Position numbers and translations under genes: made by a program
DNA from: Ziziphus jujuba
Taxonomy: Eukaryota; Streptophyta; Magnoliopsida; Rosales; Rhamnaceae
Length of the DNA: 64,000 nt
Reading direction: 5' to 3'
NCBI RefSeq assembly: GCF_031755915.1
Contig: NC_083380.1
Coordinates: 14,713,001 to 14,777,000 of the forward strand
The notes under the pieces: generated by a model
What the model was told of the DNA's origin: nothing
Databases searched by the model: none
Seen by the model: only the letters and a program-made list of their open reading frames with translations
Shown here: in pieces, positions 12,752 through 25,183 of the stretch
Numbering within the stretch: position 1 is the first letter of the stretch
Layout of the letters: every line of letters starts with the position of its first letter

Positions 12752-15700
12752 TATCAGGATCCGTCCAAGATCCCTCACTGGAACCCTAGACAAGCCCTGA
12801 TCCCAAGGAAATCCTATCGGATCCTCCAATGGAAAATCCGACAGAACCTTCCCTAAAGGTTAGACTTACCACAAATTCCCTGCACTGAAAACACACTTCT
12901 ATATACACCACCTTATTCCTCCCGCCTTACTACAATTTAATTCCACGAATTTGTAGCACTTCAAATGAATAACAGAGAATCAGTGCATAACTAATTAAAT
13001 AATGCATCCAACATAGTATATAGAGCGTTAATAAAGTTCTAAGTATGATAATTAATACAAACAGAGTAGAAAGAAAATTACATAATAATAAATGAAAAAA
13101 AGAAAACTCCTTGGATTTCCAGGAACGATCAAATTGTCGAGCTTACCCTGATCGAATAATGTCTACCACCTGAGTCTAAGAGAATGAAATTTAAGAATAT
13201 GATATGCTAATCATCTCAGCGAGCGACCTAGTCTACTAACTACTAATAATTAAATAATTTAGTAATAAGTAAATAAATAAATAATAGTTAAATAAATAAA
13301 TACATAAATTGTCAGGACCCGTCCAGAATTCCTTCCAGGAACCCTAGACAAGTGCTGATCCCAGGGAAATACCACCGAACCTTCCAACGGAAAATCCGGC
13401 AGCACCTCCCCTAAGGGTAGGACTTACCAAAAATCACCTGCACTGAAAACACACTTCTATACTCATTCCCTTATTCCTCCCGCAAAACTACAAATTGTTT
13501 CCACAATTTACAGCACTTCACAACAATAACAGCAGCCCAGTGCATAAATAAAGCATAAGTGTCCAAATAGTATACAGAGCTTTATGAAGTGCTAATCAAC
13601 AGAAATACAACAAAGGTGAAAGAAATAGTACAACTGAAAGGAATGAGTACAAAAGTACTTCTCGAAACACGCAGCGGCGGCGAACTGGTTCGCTCCGGAA
13701 GAACGTCTACCACCCCTTGCACCTAAGGGAACGGAACTTAAAAACATGAGATGCTAATCATCTCAATGAGTGACCCTAACTACTGAACAATTTTAATGAT
13801 AATAATAATAATAATATAACAAATAAGGGAATTGAATTAATACCAACAATTAATAAATAAATAATAATAACAGTTGGAAATAAAAATTTTCCCTCAAAAC
13901 TCTCACTAATCACTCCGTTGGAAATGTTCCCTTTTTAAAACAATTACACAAAACCCGATATTCGTACTTCCCGAAAACCAAGGGATCAAACCATTTGATA
14001 AACAATAAATAAATAAATACCCCAATATATAATTAAAATGTAATAAATTATAAAAAATAATTTTTGAACACCTTTGAGGTTTTAAACTTTATCTGAAAAA
14101 AATTACACTTGACGCACCACACCATATACCGGTGATGCCCTCCGATACCCAGCGTCCTAAGCACCGACTGGCAGGGAGATTAAAGAGAGAAACTTGCAAA
14201 CGGCACTTCGGCGTCCCGACAGTACCGCTGCTGAAACCATCATCCCGGCCAAGGAGGGGGGCGGCTGTGGCCAATAACAAACTTGCCTGCCCACGGTCCA
14301 ATGGCAACTCACGGGAGAAATAATAATACTTGCGCGCTGAACCACATATACATATACCAGAACACCAATACTGTATGAATGCGTCTAAAATAATTATTAA
14401 ACCAACTGTACCGTTTTCCAATATTACCGTGGGAAATATATCAAAATTTCACACTTACCATCCCACATATTTTTATTTAACAAATCGGTACGAAAACATC
14501 GATAACAAATAAACCATAATTTTCTCGTAATACGAGGTTCAACAGATAAAATACCGTGGGCATAATTATTAAATTAAACCACCAATTTAACAAATATTTT
14601 CATAAAATATTTAAACCAATTATGCCCAAAATAATACTTAAAACCACGTACGACTATTACCGAAATATACTTTGCTCATGCATAATAAATAAATTAAATC
14701 ACAATAAAACCATAACTACATTGTACCACATGAGCATAATTTAAATACCAATTAAACATAATTAATTGTCCAAAATATTTTTGAAGGTGGGTCACTCACT
14801 TTAAGCGCGTAAATCAGCTAAGATCTTCCGCAGGATCAACTCCACTACTCGTACGCGCACCTAAACATCCACAGTATACCAACCAATATTTTAATCGGAT
14901 AATTCCCAAATGGGTATCCAGGGAGCGAACACAATGACAACTAAAAGTTACGAGTTATATACCGAATCAAAGCTTGAGTGATGAGAATCACGGATTCGGT
15001 CTTACTTTTCGGTGATCGGACCCGAGGTGGCCGGAATCTCACCGGAAAGCTTTCGGGTTTCGACTCCTCAATTCTTCCAAACCATCGCGAATTGGCCGAA
15101 AAAGATGCCGGATTTGGATTCAGGGGGTCGGAAACAGTGGACAAGGACCGGCGGTGCGACTGGGTACTCGCCGGAACATTAACTTCCGGCAAGCCGCCGC
15201 GGTCACCGGCAACCGTCTCCGGCGACAGCGCGTGCAGTGGCCGTTGGCTGAGATTTTTCGCAGTTTTGTAGATCGAGGGGAGAGGATTCCAACGGGACCG
15301 GCGGTGAGGCAAACGGAGGCCGGACGGTGGAGAAATCGGGGTTTGAATATTTTCGGCCCCTTGCCATAAAACGCTCCGATCCCGGCGCGTCGGAGGTCCG
15401 GTGGCCGTGAAATTTGGTGGGTAGGCCGGACATGAGGAGGTGGTGAGGGGTGGCTGGCGCGTGTGGCCTGAAAATGGCCAGAAATAGGGCAAACGGCGAT
15501 GGCCGGTGGTGGAGGGAAAAATCGCCGTCGAACTTCGCCGCCTCGATCCGGGCGCGTCCGGCGACCAACGGCCGTGAGATTTTGGGGTTTGGCCGAAAAT
15601 GGGGAGAGGCTTCCGTCTGGCCGACACGTGCAACGTGAATCAGCCAGAAAATTTGAAGATTCCGGTAGCCAGTCAGTTTCTCTCTCTCTCTCTCTCTCTC

Positions 15701-18700
15701 TCCTCTCTCTCTTTCTCTCTTTTCTCCGAGATTTTTGTCAAATAAAAGCCACCGTGGTGACACTGTTCATCCACGTGGACCAATCAGGTGATGACACGTG
15801 GTGTTACTGTACACTTAAGCCAGATATAATAAAATATTACGGTATTCGGCAAACTTCAAACATCCATAACTTTTTAACCAAATGTCTGATTTAAGCGTGC
15901 CGCTAGTCTATGAACTCGTATCGATGAGTACTTTACAACCATACAAGAGTCAAAACAAAATTACACAACGAGAAAAAGTCAACTCCCGGCACCTTTTGGA
16001 CTGTTTGCACCTCAACTTGTTCTGCCCATAACTTTCAAACCGTAGCTCCGTTTTCGACGTGCTACTAGTCTACGAACTCGGGGCATCATGCACTTCGCCA
16101 TGGTACCCTGGTCAACTAGAAATTCCAACTGGAACAAAAAGTCAACTTTTGACCCACTCCGTCAACGGTCAACCTCGGTCAACGTGCACGGATTCCGGTG
16201 TGATTTGGGACGGGGTGTTACATAAATGGTTTAGTAATAATAATTGAAAATAATTTTCTCTCAAAACCCTCACAGTCACTCAGTTGGAAATGTTCACTTT
16301 TTAAAACGTTTTCACAAAACCCGATATTTTATGCCCAAAAATTCAGAAAATAATTAGTCAAATAATTTACAAATAAAACATAACAAATTAGGAATCCGAA
16401 ATTAGAATGGAAATAATAATAGAAATGAAAATAAACTTTTATAACAATTGCTAAAAGATTACTAACATATCATAAGCCAATAATACAAAAACATCAATGA
16501 AACTCATATTAGGACAATTAAGGAAATAATCAAATAATTAGAATAAATCAATTATTTAAACAAGTAAGTAAAGGAATAATTTAATCAGAATAAAACACCC
16601 ATTTAAAAATAAATGATAAGAATAAAATAAAATGAAAGAAAATATAATATATTAGAATTGATTTCAAAATACCAAAACAATTTGAATAATAAATTCGTAA
16701 AAACATTTTCATAAAAATTGTGTAACTTTTAAGTTTAAATGAATAAATAATAAAATACCGTTAAATACATTTTTATTAAAATAAGATTTTAAAATATTTC
16801 ATATTTGAAAATCATGTCGTGAAAATCATTTGATGCATACACTATATACCGGTGGCGCCAACGATACCCAGCATCCCGAGCACCGCCAGATAGGAGGTTA
16901 AAGAGAGAAACCGGCATACGGTCGCGTAGCATCCCACCACGCCGCTGCAAACAGACGTCCTGGCCATGGCTGGGGGTGGCTACGGCCGATATCAACTTGC
17001 CGACCTTCGGTCCGATGGCAACCACGAGACAACCCATAAATCACCTGCGCGCTACTCATACCCATCTGCACACTAATCATATCCATGTGCGCACTAATCA
17101 TATCCACATATACAGAACACCAGTACATGTGTAGTGCATCTAAAAACTCGTAAATCATAAAATCAATACTTGTATGAAATACCACTGGGTTTATTTTATC
17201 CATTTAAACCCATAAATTTTTCCCATTCCTTTTTAAAACTATCATCATAAATCCATCGCATAAATTCCATAAATTTCAAATCCATCAACTATCAATTCCA
17301 TCAATTTAAATATACAAATTTTCCAATGGCATAAATATTTTTGAAACATAATTATTTAAATCAATATTTCTTCCTCAAATCTTTAAAAAAACCAATTTGA
17401 ATCAAATATGTCATTTAAACCTCATAAAAAAATTCCACAATAAATCAAATAATATCAAATTCACAATTACTTCAAATTATTCAAATATTGGTATCAAAAT
17501 TTAATTCACATTTTATCACATAATCAACATGGAATAAAAACATTCAAATATTAGCATATCCCAAAATATAATTAATTTAACACCCAAAAATAATTTTGAA
17601 GGTGGATCACTCACCTCGAGCACGCGTATCAATCAAGCTGCTCCACATAATCAAATCCACTACCCACACGTGCACCTAAAATATCAACATTACATAAAAT
17701 CAAATATATTAATATTTTAATTGGATAATTCACAAACGGTTATCCGAGAGAGCGAACACAAACGACAACCAAAATTTATGAATGATATAGCGAATCGAAG
17801 CTTGCGAAGCGAGGATTACGGATCTGGTCTTACTTTCTAGAGATCGGACCCGTGGTGGCCGGAATCTCGTCGGAAATCTCTAAGATTTTAGGCCCTCAAT
17901 TCTCACAATCTGTTAAGAATTAGGGAAACTGGACATTGGATTTGGGATCAGGGGGTCGGAATTAGTGGGAGAAGATGGGCGGTGCAACTGGGAACTCATC
18001 AGAAATTGATTTCCCGACGAGCCGCCGTGGTCACCGAAAACCATCACTTCCAGCCGCGCGTCCGGTGGCCACTGACTGTGATTTTTGGAGGAAATGTAGA
18101 TCGAAGGACGGGTGAACGGATGGGACCAGTGGTGAGGCAAATGGATGCCGGGATATGGGGAAATCTGGGTTTGAAGTGATCGATGCAGTCGTTGGAAAAA
18201 GCGTCGATCCGGGTGCGTCGGTGGTTGGCTGGCCTTGGGATTTGGTGGGCTAGCTGAAAATGAGGAGGCGAAGGTGGTGGGGTGTGCGTGTACGAAAAAG
18301 GTGGCCGGTGGTGGTGGTCTCTCCTCTCTCTCTCTCTCTCCCCCCTCCCCTCTTTCTCTCTCTTCCCCCCCCCCCCCGGGCCCACATGCGTTTTGACCAA
18401 AATAAAAGCCACCCCTAGATGACACTGTTCACTCACGAGATTGGTTGAAAACATGATACGTGGCACACACTGTTCACTTAAGTCAAAATATATTAAAATA
18501 TCACGGTATTTGGAAACTTTTGCAGGTCCGTAATTTTCAAGCCATGTGTCCAAATTGTTCGTGCTACTAGTCTATGAACTCGTATCGACGAGTACTTCAC
18601 AACCATGGATGAGTCAAAGCTCAACTTTGTACGAACAAAAAGTCAACTCCGATACCCGTTGGACAGTTTGGACCTCAACTTGTCTTGCTCGTAACTTTCA

Positions 18701-18889
18701 AACGGTAGCTCCATTTTTGACGTGTTACTAGTCTATGAACTCAAGATGACACGGACTTCACAACGGTGCCTTGGTTAACACAAAATTACCCTCGAAACAA
18801 AAAGTCAAAATTCGACCCTCTCGGTCAATGGCAATCAAACCCGGTCAACATGAAGAAAATTTCGATGTTGTTCGGGACGGGGTGTTACA
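12752..18889 (-). mobile_element. Giant solo LTR B, split by nested LTR C
   Basis: Reverse orientation, pieces 12752-13309 and 16223-18889. It starts TATCAGGATCCGTCC and ends GGGACGGGGTGTTACA. The flanking pentamers ACATC (12747-12751) and ACTTC (18890-18894) fit a 5-bp target duplication with one mismatch. The interior follows the family order, including a CT-rich tract at 18318-18366 and the conserved TATCGACGAGTACTT near 18584. It sits inside the decayed retroelement ORF at 12390-12751 and 19229-19830. No internal domain is present. Confidence 0.72.
13310..16222 (-). mobile_element. Giant solo LTR C nested inside B
   Basis: It starts TGTCAGGACCCGTCC and ends GACGGGGTGTTACA, with TG...CA ends and 2913 bp. 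A perfect 5-bp target duplication, TAAAT, flanks it (13305-13309 and 16223-16227). A CT microsatellite lies at 15679-15702. The overlapping ORFs of 130-230 residues at 14941-15894 lie in a GC-rich part present in every family member, with no conserved frame. I do not call them genes. The exact duplication suggests it is younger than B. Confidence 0.85.
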
Positions 18890-18906
18890 ACTTCCCTAGA
18901 TTTCCT

Positions 18907-19228
18907 TGTAACAGCCTAGACCACCCGCGTCTGATATTGTCCTCTTTGAGCCTGGAGAATTCTCTTACAACCCAGTCCTCAAGGTTTTGTCAAAATGTGT
19001 CGTAATGGTTAGGGGGAATCCTCTTACAACCCCTACCTACTAGTCCCACTGGCACGGACCTCCCAGGCCCAATCACGATATTGTCCGCTTTGGCAGTTAG
19101 GTGGTAAGCCTAATCCTACCCCTCACGGTTTTACTTTTCCTCATGGGAACACGTCGTATGGAAAAGATATCCACACTACCTTATAAGGCATGCTTCGTTC
19201 CCCTTTCCAACCGATGTGGAACTTCATA
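18907..19228. mobile_element. TRIM-like solo LTR
   Basis: It starts TGTAACAGCCTAGACC and ends GGAACTTCATA, where the family's usual end is CTCACA. The 5-bp target duplication TTCCT lies at 18902-18906 and 19229-19233. It shares TTATAAGGCATGCTTCGTTC with the element at 77-218 and contains two GATATTGTCC motifs. The length is 322 bp. No coding capacity. Confidence 0.7.
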
Positions 19229-19830
19229 TTCCTTGTATCCTTAATAGATTTCTTATGGACAAAAACTTGCTAAGCTTTTTTATTAGAAAGATTCTTTTCA
19301 GTAGGAAGGGGTTGAGCCTTATCAAAATTTATGCAATTGAAAATATGGCAAACAATAAAATCATAACCTTCATTCTTATAGGCAATGCAAAAAGCAAGTA
19401 AATTCTCGTAAGAAACCTCAATCTCATGACAGTAACCATCAGCTTCAATAGTAATAGATCTAGGAGAGAGTTGGCCAAGTCAACATCAACTAAAATATGA
19501 GCATAGTGCCCAAAATCACCATTCATGGTGGAATTGTTGAATTTTATAGGAACTCCTATTCCTTTATTAATCTAAGAATGCCAAAACTCCTACTTAAGAT
19601 TATGAAGACGAATCTAAACTTGAGGATTAATGGATTTTGCTATAAAGGATTGAACTCAAAGGACGATTCTTCCAATCTTAGGATACTTGGTTTTAACATT
19701 ATAGCACCATGAGCCTATATGGTAGCTTTATCTATTTTTGAGAAAAGCAACACTTGGTAGTAGCCCCTACCAAAGGAGATGAGACAAAAATTTCATGCTT
19801 CAAATACTAGTTAGCTTCTGTTTAATATCA
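19229..19830 (-). pseudogene. Decayed retroelement ORF (DUF4283-like region), upstream part
   Basis: On the minus strand, 19329-19526 reads NGDFGHYAHILVDVDLA. This resembles the G-x-F-A-R-V-L-V-D-I-D-L block of the DUF4283/zinc-knuckle proteins encoded by many plant LINE-type elements. A cysteine and histidine remnant follows in other frames at 19230-19420. Several frameshifts and stops are present. The gene was split from its downstream part (12390-12751) by the insertions at 12752-18889 and 18907-19228. Confidence 0.45.
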
Positions 19831-21585
19831 ACTAGCTACCATGGAGAATCCCCTTGAGATAAAATAACACATGCAAGAAGTGAAAATTTATAGAGATTCA
19901 ACGAGTCTTGATAAGCAATTTGGTTCACCAAATAGGAATCAAATCACCTTCATGAATAATTTCTGAAGTTAAAGGAAAAATCAATGGGAGCATAGACGTA
20001 GTTGCTATTGCACATCACTTGCCATCCTTTTACAAAGACTCAACACTTGAAGAAGAAGCAAACTTATCAAAAGTGTATGAATATAAACTGGAAAAAATCC
20101 TATAGACAGGAACCTTAACCTCACCTTCAATATGTTGCTTGCCTTGGACGTTAGGGTTCTTATCTAGGGTTTCCAAAGCCTATGCAAAGGAAATACTACT
20201 CATAGTTTGATATACACTTTGCAAAGCAATATCTACAGTTGTACTTGAATCTATAATATGCATGAGAATGATGACTGAAGTTAAGCAAAACAAATGCCAT
20301 TAAAACCATAAATCGCCTTCATTGCCAGAGAAGAAACCATGGTTCATCCAATAATGGGTAATTATTAAGCTTTTAATAATAATAATAATAATGATGATGA
20401 TAAAAGAATGTGAAAAACACATGACATAGTATTTATTTTTATTTTTAAATTTAAATTCTTAAAATAAACGAATATGTTAATACAAACTACTTGTTTCTAC
20501 AAAGACAATTCTCTTCATGCCGACGTAGAGGCATAAACAAATTGTGTGCTTAAACTTTTACCAATTATGCATTGCCTTGTTGTCCTGCTCTGCTTTCTCT
20601 CTTTTCCTTCCTTCTAATGACTCTGCACCAAACAAATTCTTACTATAGCGGCACATAATAGAGTTGGCCTCCTAAGAAAGAAAACTTGTACAATTTAGGA
20701 ACATTCGCTACGACATACTTCAATTTGAAAAGAGCCACACAAAAAAATTGCCCTAACATGATCAAGTTAAAGAAGCAAAGAGACATAAAACAAGAATTTT
20801 GAGGTATATCCTGCAAAAGAAGTTTATTTTTAGCTGTAAATTCCAACAACATAACCAAAATCCATCACTGAAAATTATAATATATATATATATATATTAT
20901 ATTTTATTTTGTCACAAAATTACTAGTAATTTGTTGTTAAAAAAAAAAAAAAAACTTTTTATAATGGAGATATAGCAGCAATATTGTCGTTACAAATTAT
21001 GTAATAAATAAATTGTAGTAACAAAAATCTAATATATATATATATATATAGTAACAAAATTTATATTGTCCCCTTAACATGATTTGTTGTAGCCATGCAT
21101 ATCGATTATAAAACTGGCAATGAATCCGTTGAAATCAAACTAGAATTACGTGACTAATACTTCAATATAGAATATTTTATTATAACAGTGCACTCGCTTT
21201 GACCAATTGATGGATGTTAGGATAGCGTGGAGTAATTAGATTTGAATAATCTAAACCTTCTCGACTAATGGCAACTCATGATATCATATAATAATTTCTT
21301 CATGACGAAGAAAAAAATCAAAACTAATATATAATTCTAAAATTAGAGTCATATAGTTACTCTTTATCATTGGGTATTCTAAAATCAGACAGAATAGTTT
21401 ATTTATCAAAGATTCTCCAAAATGTCCTTGCGAACACCTAGTGGCAAAGTGCTGCTACTTTCTCGAACGATGGTTTTAATCAGTCACACCCGCCGGCTGT
21501 ATCTAAGAGTCCTAGTCAAAGCTAAGAAACTCCTGCATTGCCAATACTTGTTCTTCTGGTGTCGACATTTTTACTTCACAAATTC
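19831..21585. other. No gene seen; AT repeats
   Basis: 19831-20345 may be further remnant of the decayed minus-strand ORF but has stops in all frames. 20346-21585 is AT-rich, with (TA)n near 20879-20896 and 21031-21050 and an (AAT)n tract near 20375. No feature can be supported. Confidence 0.4.
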
Positions 21586-21588
21586 ATG

Positions 21589-24439
21589 CACTACAACATA
21601 TTTTATTTTTTATAGCATATGAAAAATGATATGAATGGTATATAATTGCATTTTTAAAAATACTATGACAGACCATGTTATAAAAATTGGTACTATTTCA
21701 TAGCATTTTTAAAATATCATACTAAATGTTATAAAAAAACTTTTTAATAGCATTTATCCTATGCTATTATGTGTTTGAAATTTATTATAAATGTTATATT
21801 AACTCATTTTAATAGCAATTATAAAAGCTATGATTAGTATATTAATAACATTTATAAAAGCTATAATTAGTATATTAATAGCATTTATAAATGCTATATT
21901 AACTCAATTTAATATCAATTCTAACTGCTACGTTGAATATATTTTATAGTATCTGAGAATGCTATATTAGCTAGATTTCATAGCATTTTTAAATGCTATA
22001 ATCAATAAATTGATAGTAATTGTAAATGCTATATTAAATATATTTTATAATATTTTAAAATTCTATAAAAATTATAACACAATAACACTTCAAAATGTCA
22101 CAAAATAATATTTTTAATGACATTTAATACACTAGTGACAATATCCATGTAACTAAATATTATAGTGACATTTACAAAGGTAATTAAAAAATATTATTAA
22201 TGACAGTTTAGAATCTCAAGATTAAAAAAAAAAAAAAAAAATCACTAGATGAAACTAATCATATGATATAGTAACATTTGAAATGTACACTTAAAGTAAA
22301 TAATAAAAAATGTCACTAAATGTTATTAGTGAAAAATAAAAATAAAAAAACTATTTGACAATATTTTTCTTCTGGACGACTTTGCTTCATGTCTAGCCAT
22401 TGACGTCCTCTATTAGGTCCATTAGCTCCAAACTTGTTTCATTCCTCCAATGTCTCCATGCCTGTTACAAATCCAATCATCCAAATATATTTATTAATCA
22501 TCAAATACTAATCATAGTAAATTAACTTAGAATTTATTTACTTACATGACCTGGAAAATTTGTCCAGTTTTGGAGCGCTAATACTTCCAACTTGTAACGA
22601 GTTTTTTATTTTTTTTTTCTTGAAAAGCAATTTGGATGAAGCATATACATACATAGAAATCTCTTCCAACTTACAAAGCAAACTAGGAATTCTATTTGTA
22701 TTGCCTTGAGACTGGGTTCCATTTAATAGCTTTGCTAGATAAAAATATGAGATTTTGGGATTCACATTTTCATTTAACAGGACATTGTTGGCTTTGGAAT
22801 CCCAATGAATAATTTTAAGTTGAGAATCTTACGTAGATAAAATAGCTTTTGAGAAATACCCTGAATCTGTTGCAGAAAAGAAAAATAGAAAACTTGTATT
22901 AAAAATAAATAAACAAATAAAGGGAAAATATATATATATATATATATATATAAAAAAACAAATAACTCATGAAATAAGTCAAGAACCAGGTACCAAACTA
23001 GCCATGGAAATAAGTTAGTAAATCTAGTGCACAAACAATATATTTACTGTTGATAGGTGCCAAGTTATACCTTGCATTTCATTGCTAGGAATTGTTGACT
23101 GGGATCCTGTAGAAAATATATATTGATATTAACAAAATTCCAAGTGTTTTTATTGGTTCTATTAACACCCTTTGGTAGGTAATTAAAGGAGTTGGCTAAT
23201 CTGTATCCCTATCCTCTACATCAGAGGTTGTGCTTCCTTCTTGTTCATTTTTTAATTTGCTAGTTTTCACTATGAAAACAAAAGATTATGACTAGCTTGG
23301 TTTTGTGGGACAATAATCATAAATTTCTATATTTTATCTTTACAAAAAATTATTGTATTTTTTTTTAATATTTTTTATTAGCTAACTGTGATTAGAATCC
23401 ATCAATCCAAGTGGAAATGACTGCAAGCAATTGAATTTATTTGTTACCTACTAATAAATTTGTACATTTTTTCTGTACTAAAAATTATTATTTTTTAATA
23501 TTATTATATTTAGTTAACTATGATTGAATTCCATCCAAAAAAAAAAAAACGAGTGCAACCAATTAAATTGATTTGCTTTTTTGATAAAATTAAATTTATT
23601 TGCTACCTGCTGTACCGTAACCAGAATAATAGATCTAAAAAATCATAGGATCTAACTAATAAAAAAGAGAGCTAAAATATAATTTTAATTAGAAATAAAA
23701 ATGCATAATTTACATACAGCTTTGAACGACATTCTTCCTATCCTCAGATTGGAGATTTGATATTGGATTTTCCTTGAGCTTTCGCAACAATACCTTGCAA
23801 AATAAAAAATCAAATATATAGATCAACAACTAAGAGAATAAATGATGCTAAAATATACTTATATATATACGAAGTTACATTGACAAATGAGTCTCTTCCA
23901 TTAATAGCTATATTTCCTTGTTTCTATTAATAGCTGCAACGAATAGAGCACTCTCTATGTTTTTGGTCCGAACGCTAATCAACGATGGATTAGCTACCTC
24001 GACGATGTATTTACACATGAGTTTACACCCCATTGAAGCTGCATGGTGAAGAGACGGTAGTGGTGAAAAAGAGGATGACACAAAGATAGAAAGAGAAAGA
24101 CGGTAGATGGACTCTCAGTGAATCTCTGTATCTAAGACTTTGCTTTTTTTTTTTTTTTTTTTTTTTTTTTTTGTGGGAAACATCATATTTTAGTATCCTA
24201 ATCCTCAAATCCTAAAAATAAGCGTTTAATTTTTAATGTATTTTACAAGGTGTGCATATCCTCTGCTTTTTTTTTATTTATTTTTGATAATGCTGTTAAA
24301 TATTTAAAAATGCTATTAAAAAGTAAAGTATTATCTAATTCATTCTAATCTAATTAAAAATACTATTATTTTATATATCAACAACATTCTTCAAATATGC
24401 TATAATTATATGTTATAAAATCATAGATATGTTGTAGTG
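21589..24439. mobile_element. Non-autonomous CACTA (En/Spm-type) transposon
   Basis: It begins CACTACAACA (21589-21598) and ends TGTTGTAGTG (24430-24439), a perfect 10-bp terminal inverted repeat. A 3-bp target duplication ATG (21586-21588 and 24440-24442) flanks it, as is standard for CACTA elements. The left 500 bp holds many subterminal repeats of ATAGCATTT and AAATGCTAT in both orientations, and related ones occur at 24296-24420. Length is 2851 bp. No TNPA/TNPD-type transposase was recognised. It carries a receptor-kinase fragment at 22380-22875 and a run of 31 T near 24142-24172. Confidence 0.85.
22380..22875 (-). pseudogene. Cysteine-rich receptor-like kinase (DUF26-RLK) fragment inside the CACTA element
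   Basis: Read on the minus strand, three blocks occur in the order expected for a protein kinase. 22875-22775 gives IQGIS..LFYL then IIHWDSKANNVLL, matching the catalytic loop IIHRDLKASNVLL with Arg changed to Trp and Leu to Ser. 22765-22680 gives NPKISYFYLAK and TQSQGNTNRI, matching NPKISDFGLAR and the QTQGNT motif typical of this kinase group; the DFG motif is lost. 22466-22380 gives AWRHWRNETSLELMD, matching subdomain X. Frameshifts are present, so it is not an active kinase. Parts of the activation segment are missing. Confidence 0.75.
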
Positions 24440-24465
24440 ATGTCCACATTTTCATTTCTTTATTA

Positions 24466-24471
<6 letters not shown>

Positions 24472-24519
<48 letters not shown>
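24472..24519. repeat. (CT)n microsatellite
   Basis: An almost pure CT run of about 48 bases lies 100 bp upstream of the orphan SABATH exon 1. Similar tracts occur at 25146-25180, 25551-25572, 11164-11200 (GA), 15679-15702 and 30256-30283 (GA). CT/GA tracts just upstream of starts are common in this array. Confidence 0.85.
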
Positions 24520-24525
<6 letters not shown>

Positions 24526-24636
24526 TTGTGTATATATATATATATATACAGAGTCTGACTGAAGTGCTTAGTTATTGATAAAATTAAAGAAATTATCAAA
24601 ACACAGCTCGATTTACAAGTGTAGTGTTGGAGAGCG

Positions 24637-25138
24637 ATGGCGGAACTGGTCGATGGTTCAGGACCTTACAACTACAGCAAAAACTCCTCCTTTCACGTTC
24701 AAACATTGTCTCTCTGCACTTTTGTTTCTAGCATAATATCAAAAATTGTTATTTGTCATAAATTAAGATCATATTTCATATGATTTGTCACAAATTAAAA
24801 CATTATCTATCTTATTTTATATCTCATCAAAAGATAATTAGTATTATGATGATCTATATTAATAATTGACAAGATTCATATAATTAGTAAATAATTAACA
24901 AAATTCATATACTATATGGAAATTTAAATAGTTGTCTTAAAAACTATATTTTTCTAAATTGAATTTTTAAAAGAATATTGTGTCAAAACCCCTTGAGATT
25001 TGGGGTTATTAAGAGTTGGTTCTCCATGTTTGTAAAACGTTAAAATTAGTAAGGCGGTTAATTTTCATCCATAAAGACGCTCTCTCCTACTTGTAAAAGG
25101 ACACAAACCCTAACTCTTTTGAAATATCAAAACTATCC

Positions 25139-25183
<45 letters not shown>

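Noticed and set aside
14941..15894. Overlapping ORFs of 130-230 residues in LTR C
   Set aside because: Composition-driven Arg/Pro/Ser-rich readings on both strands of an LTR. Family members at 17913-18553 and 58181-58847 do not preserve one frame.
18909..19228. Cassandra-type element with a 5S rRNA promoter
   Set aside because: The ends resemble small TRIM elements, but I could not find the 5S box A/C motifs. Kept only as TRIM-like.
24023..24208. Lys-rich short ORF in the CACTA element
   Set aside because: Translation of a 31-base T run. No homology suggested.
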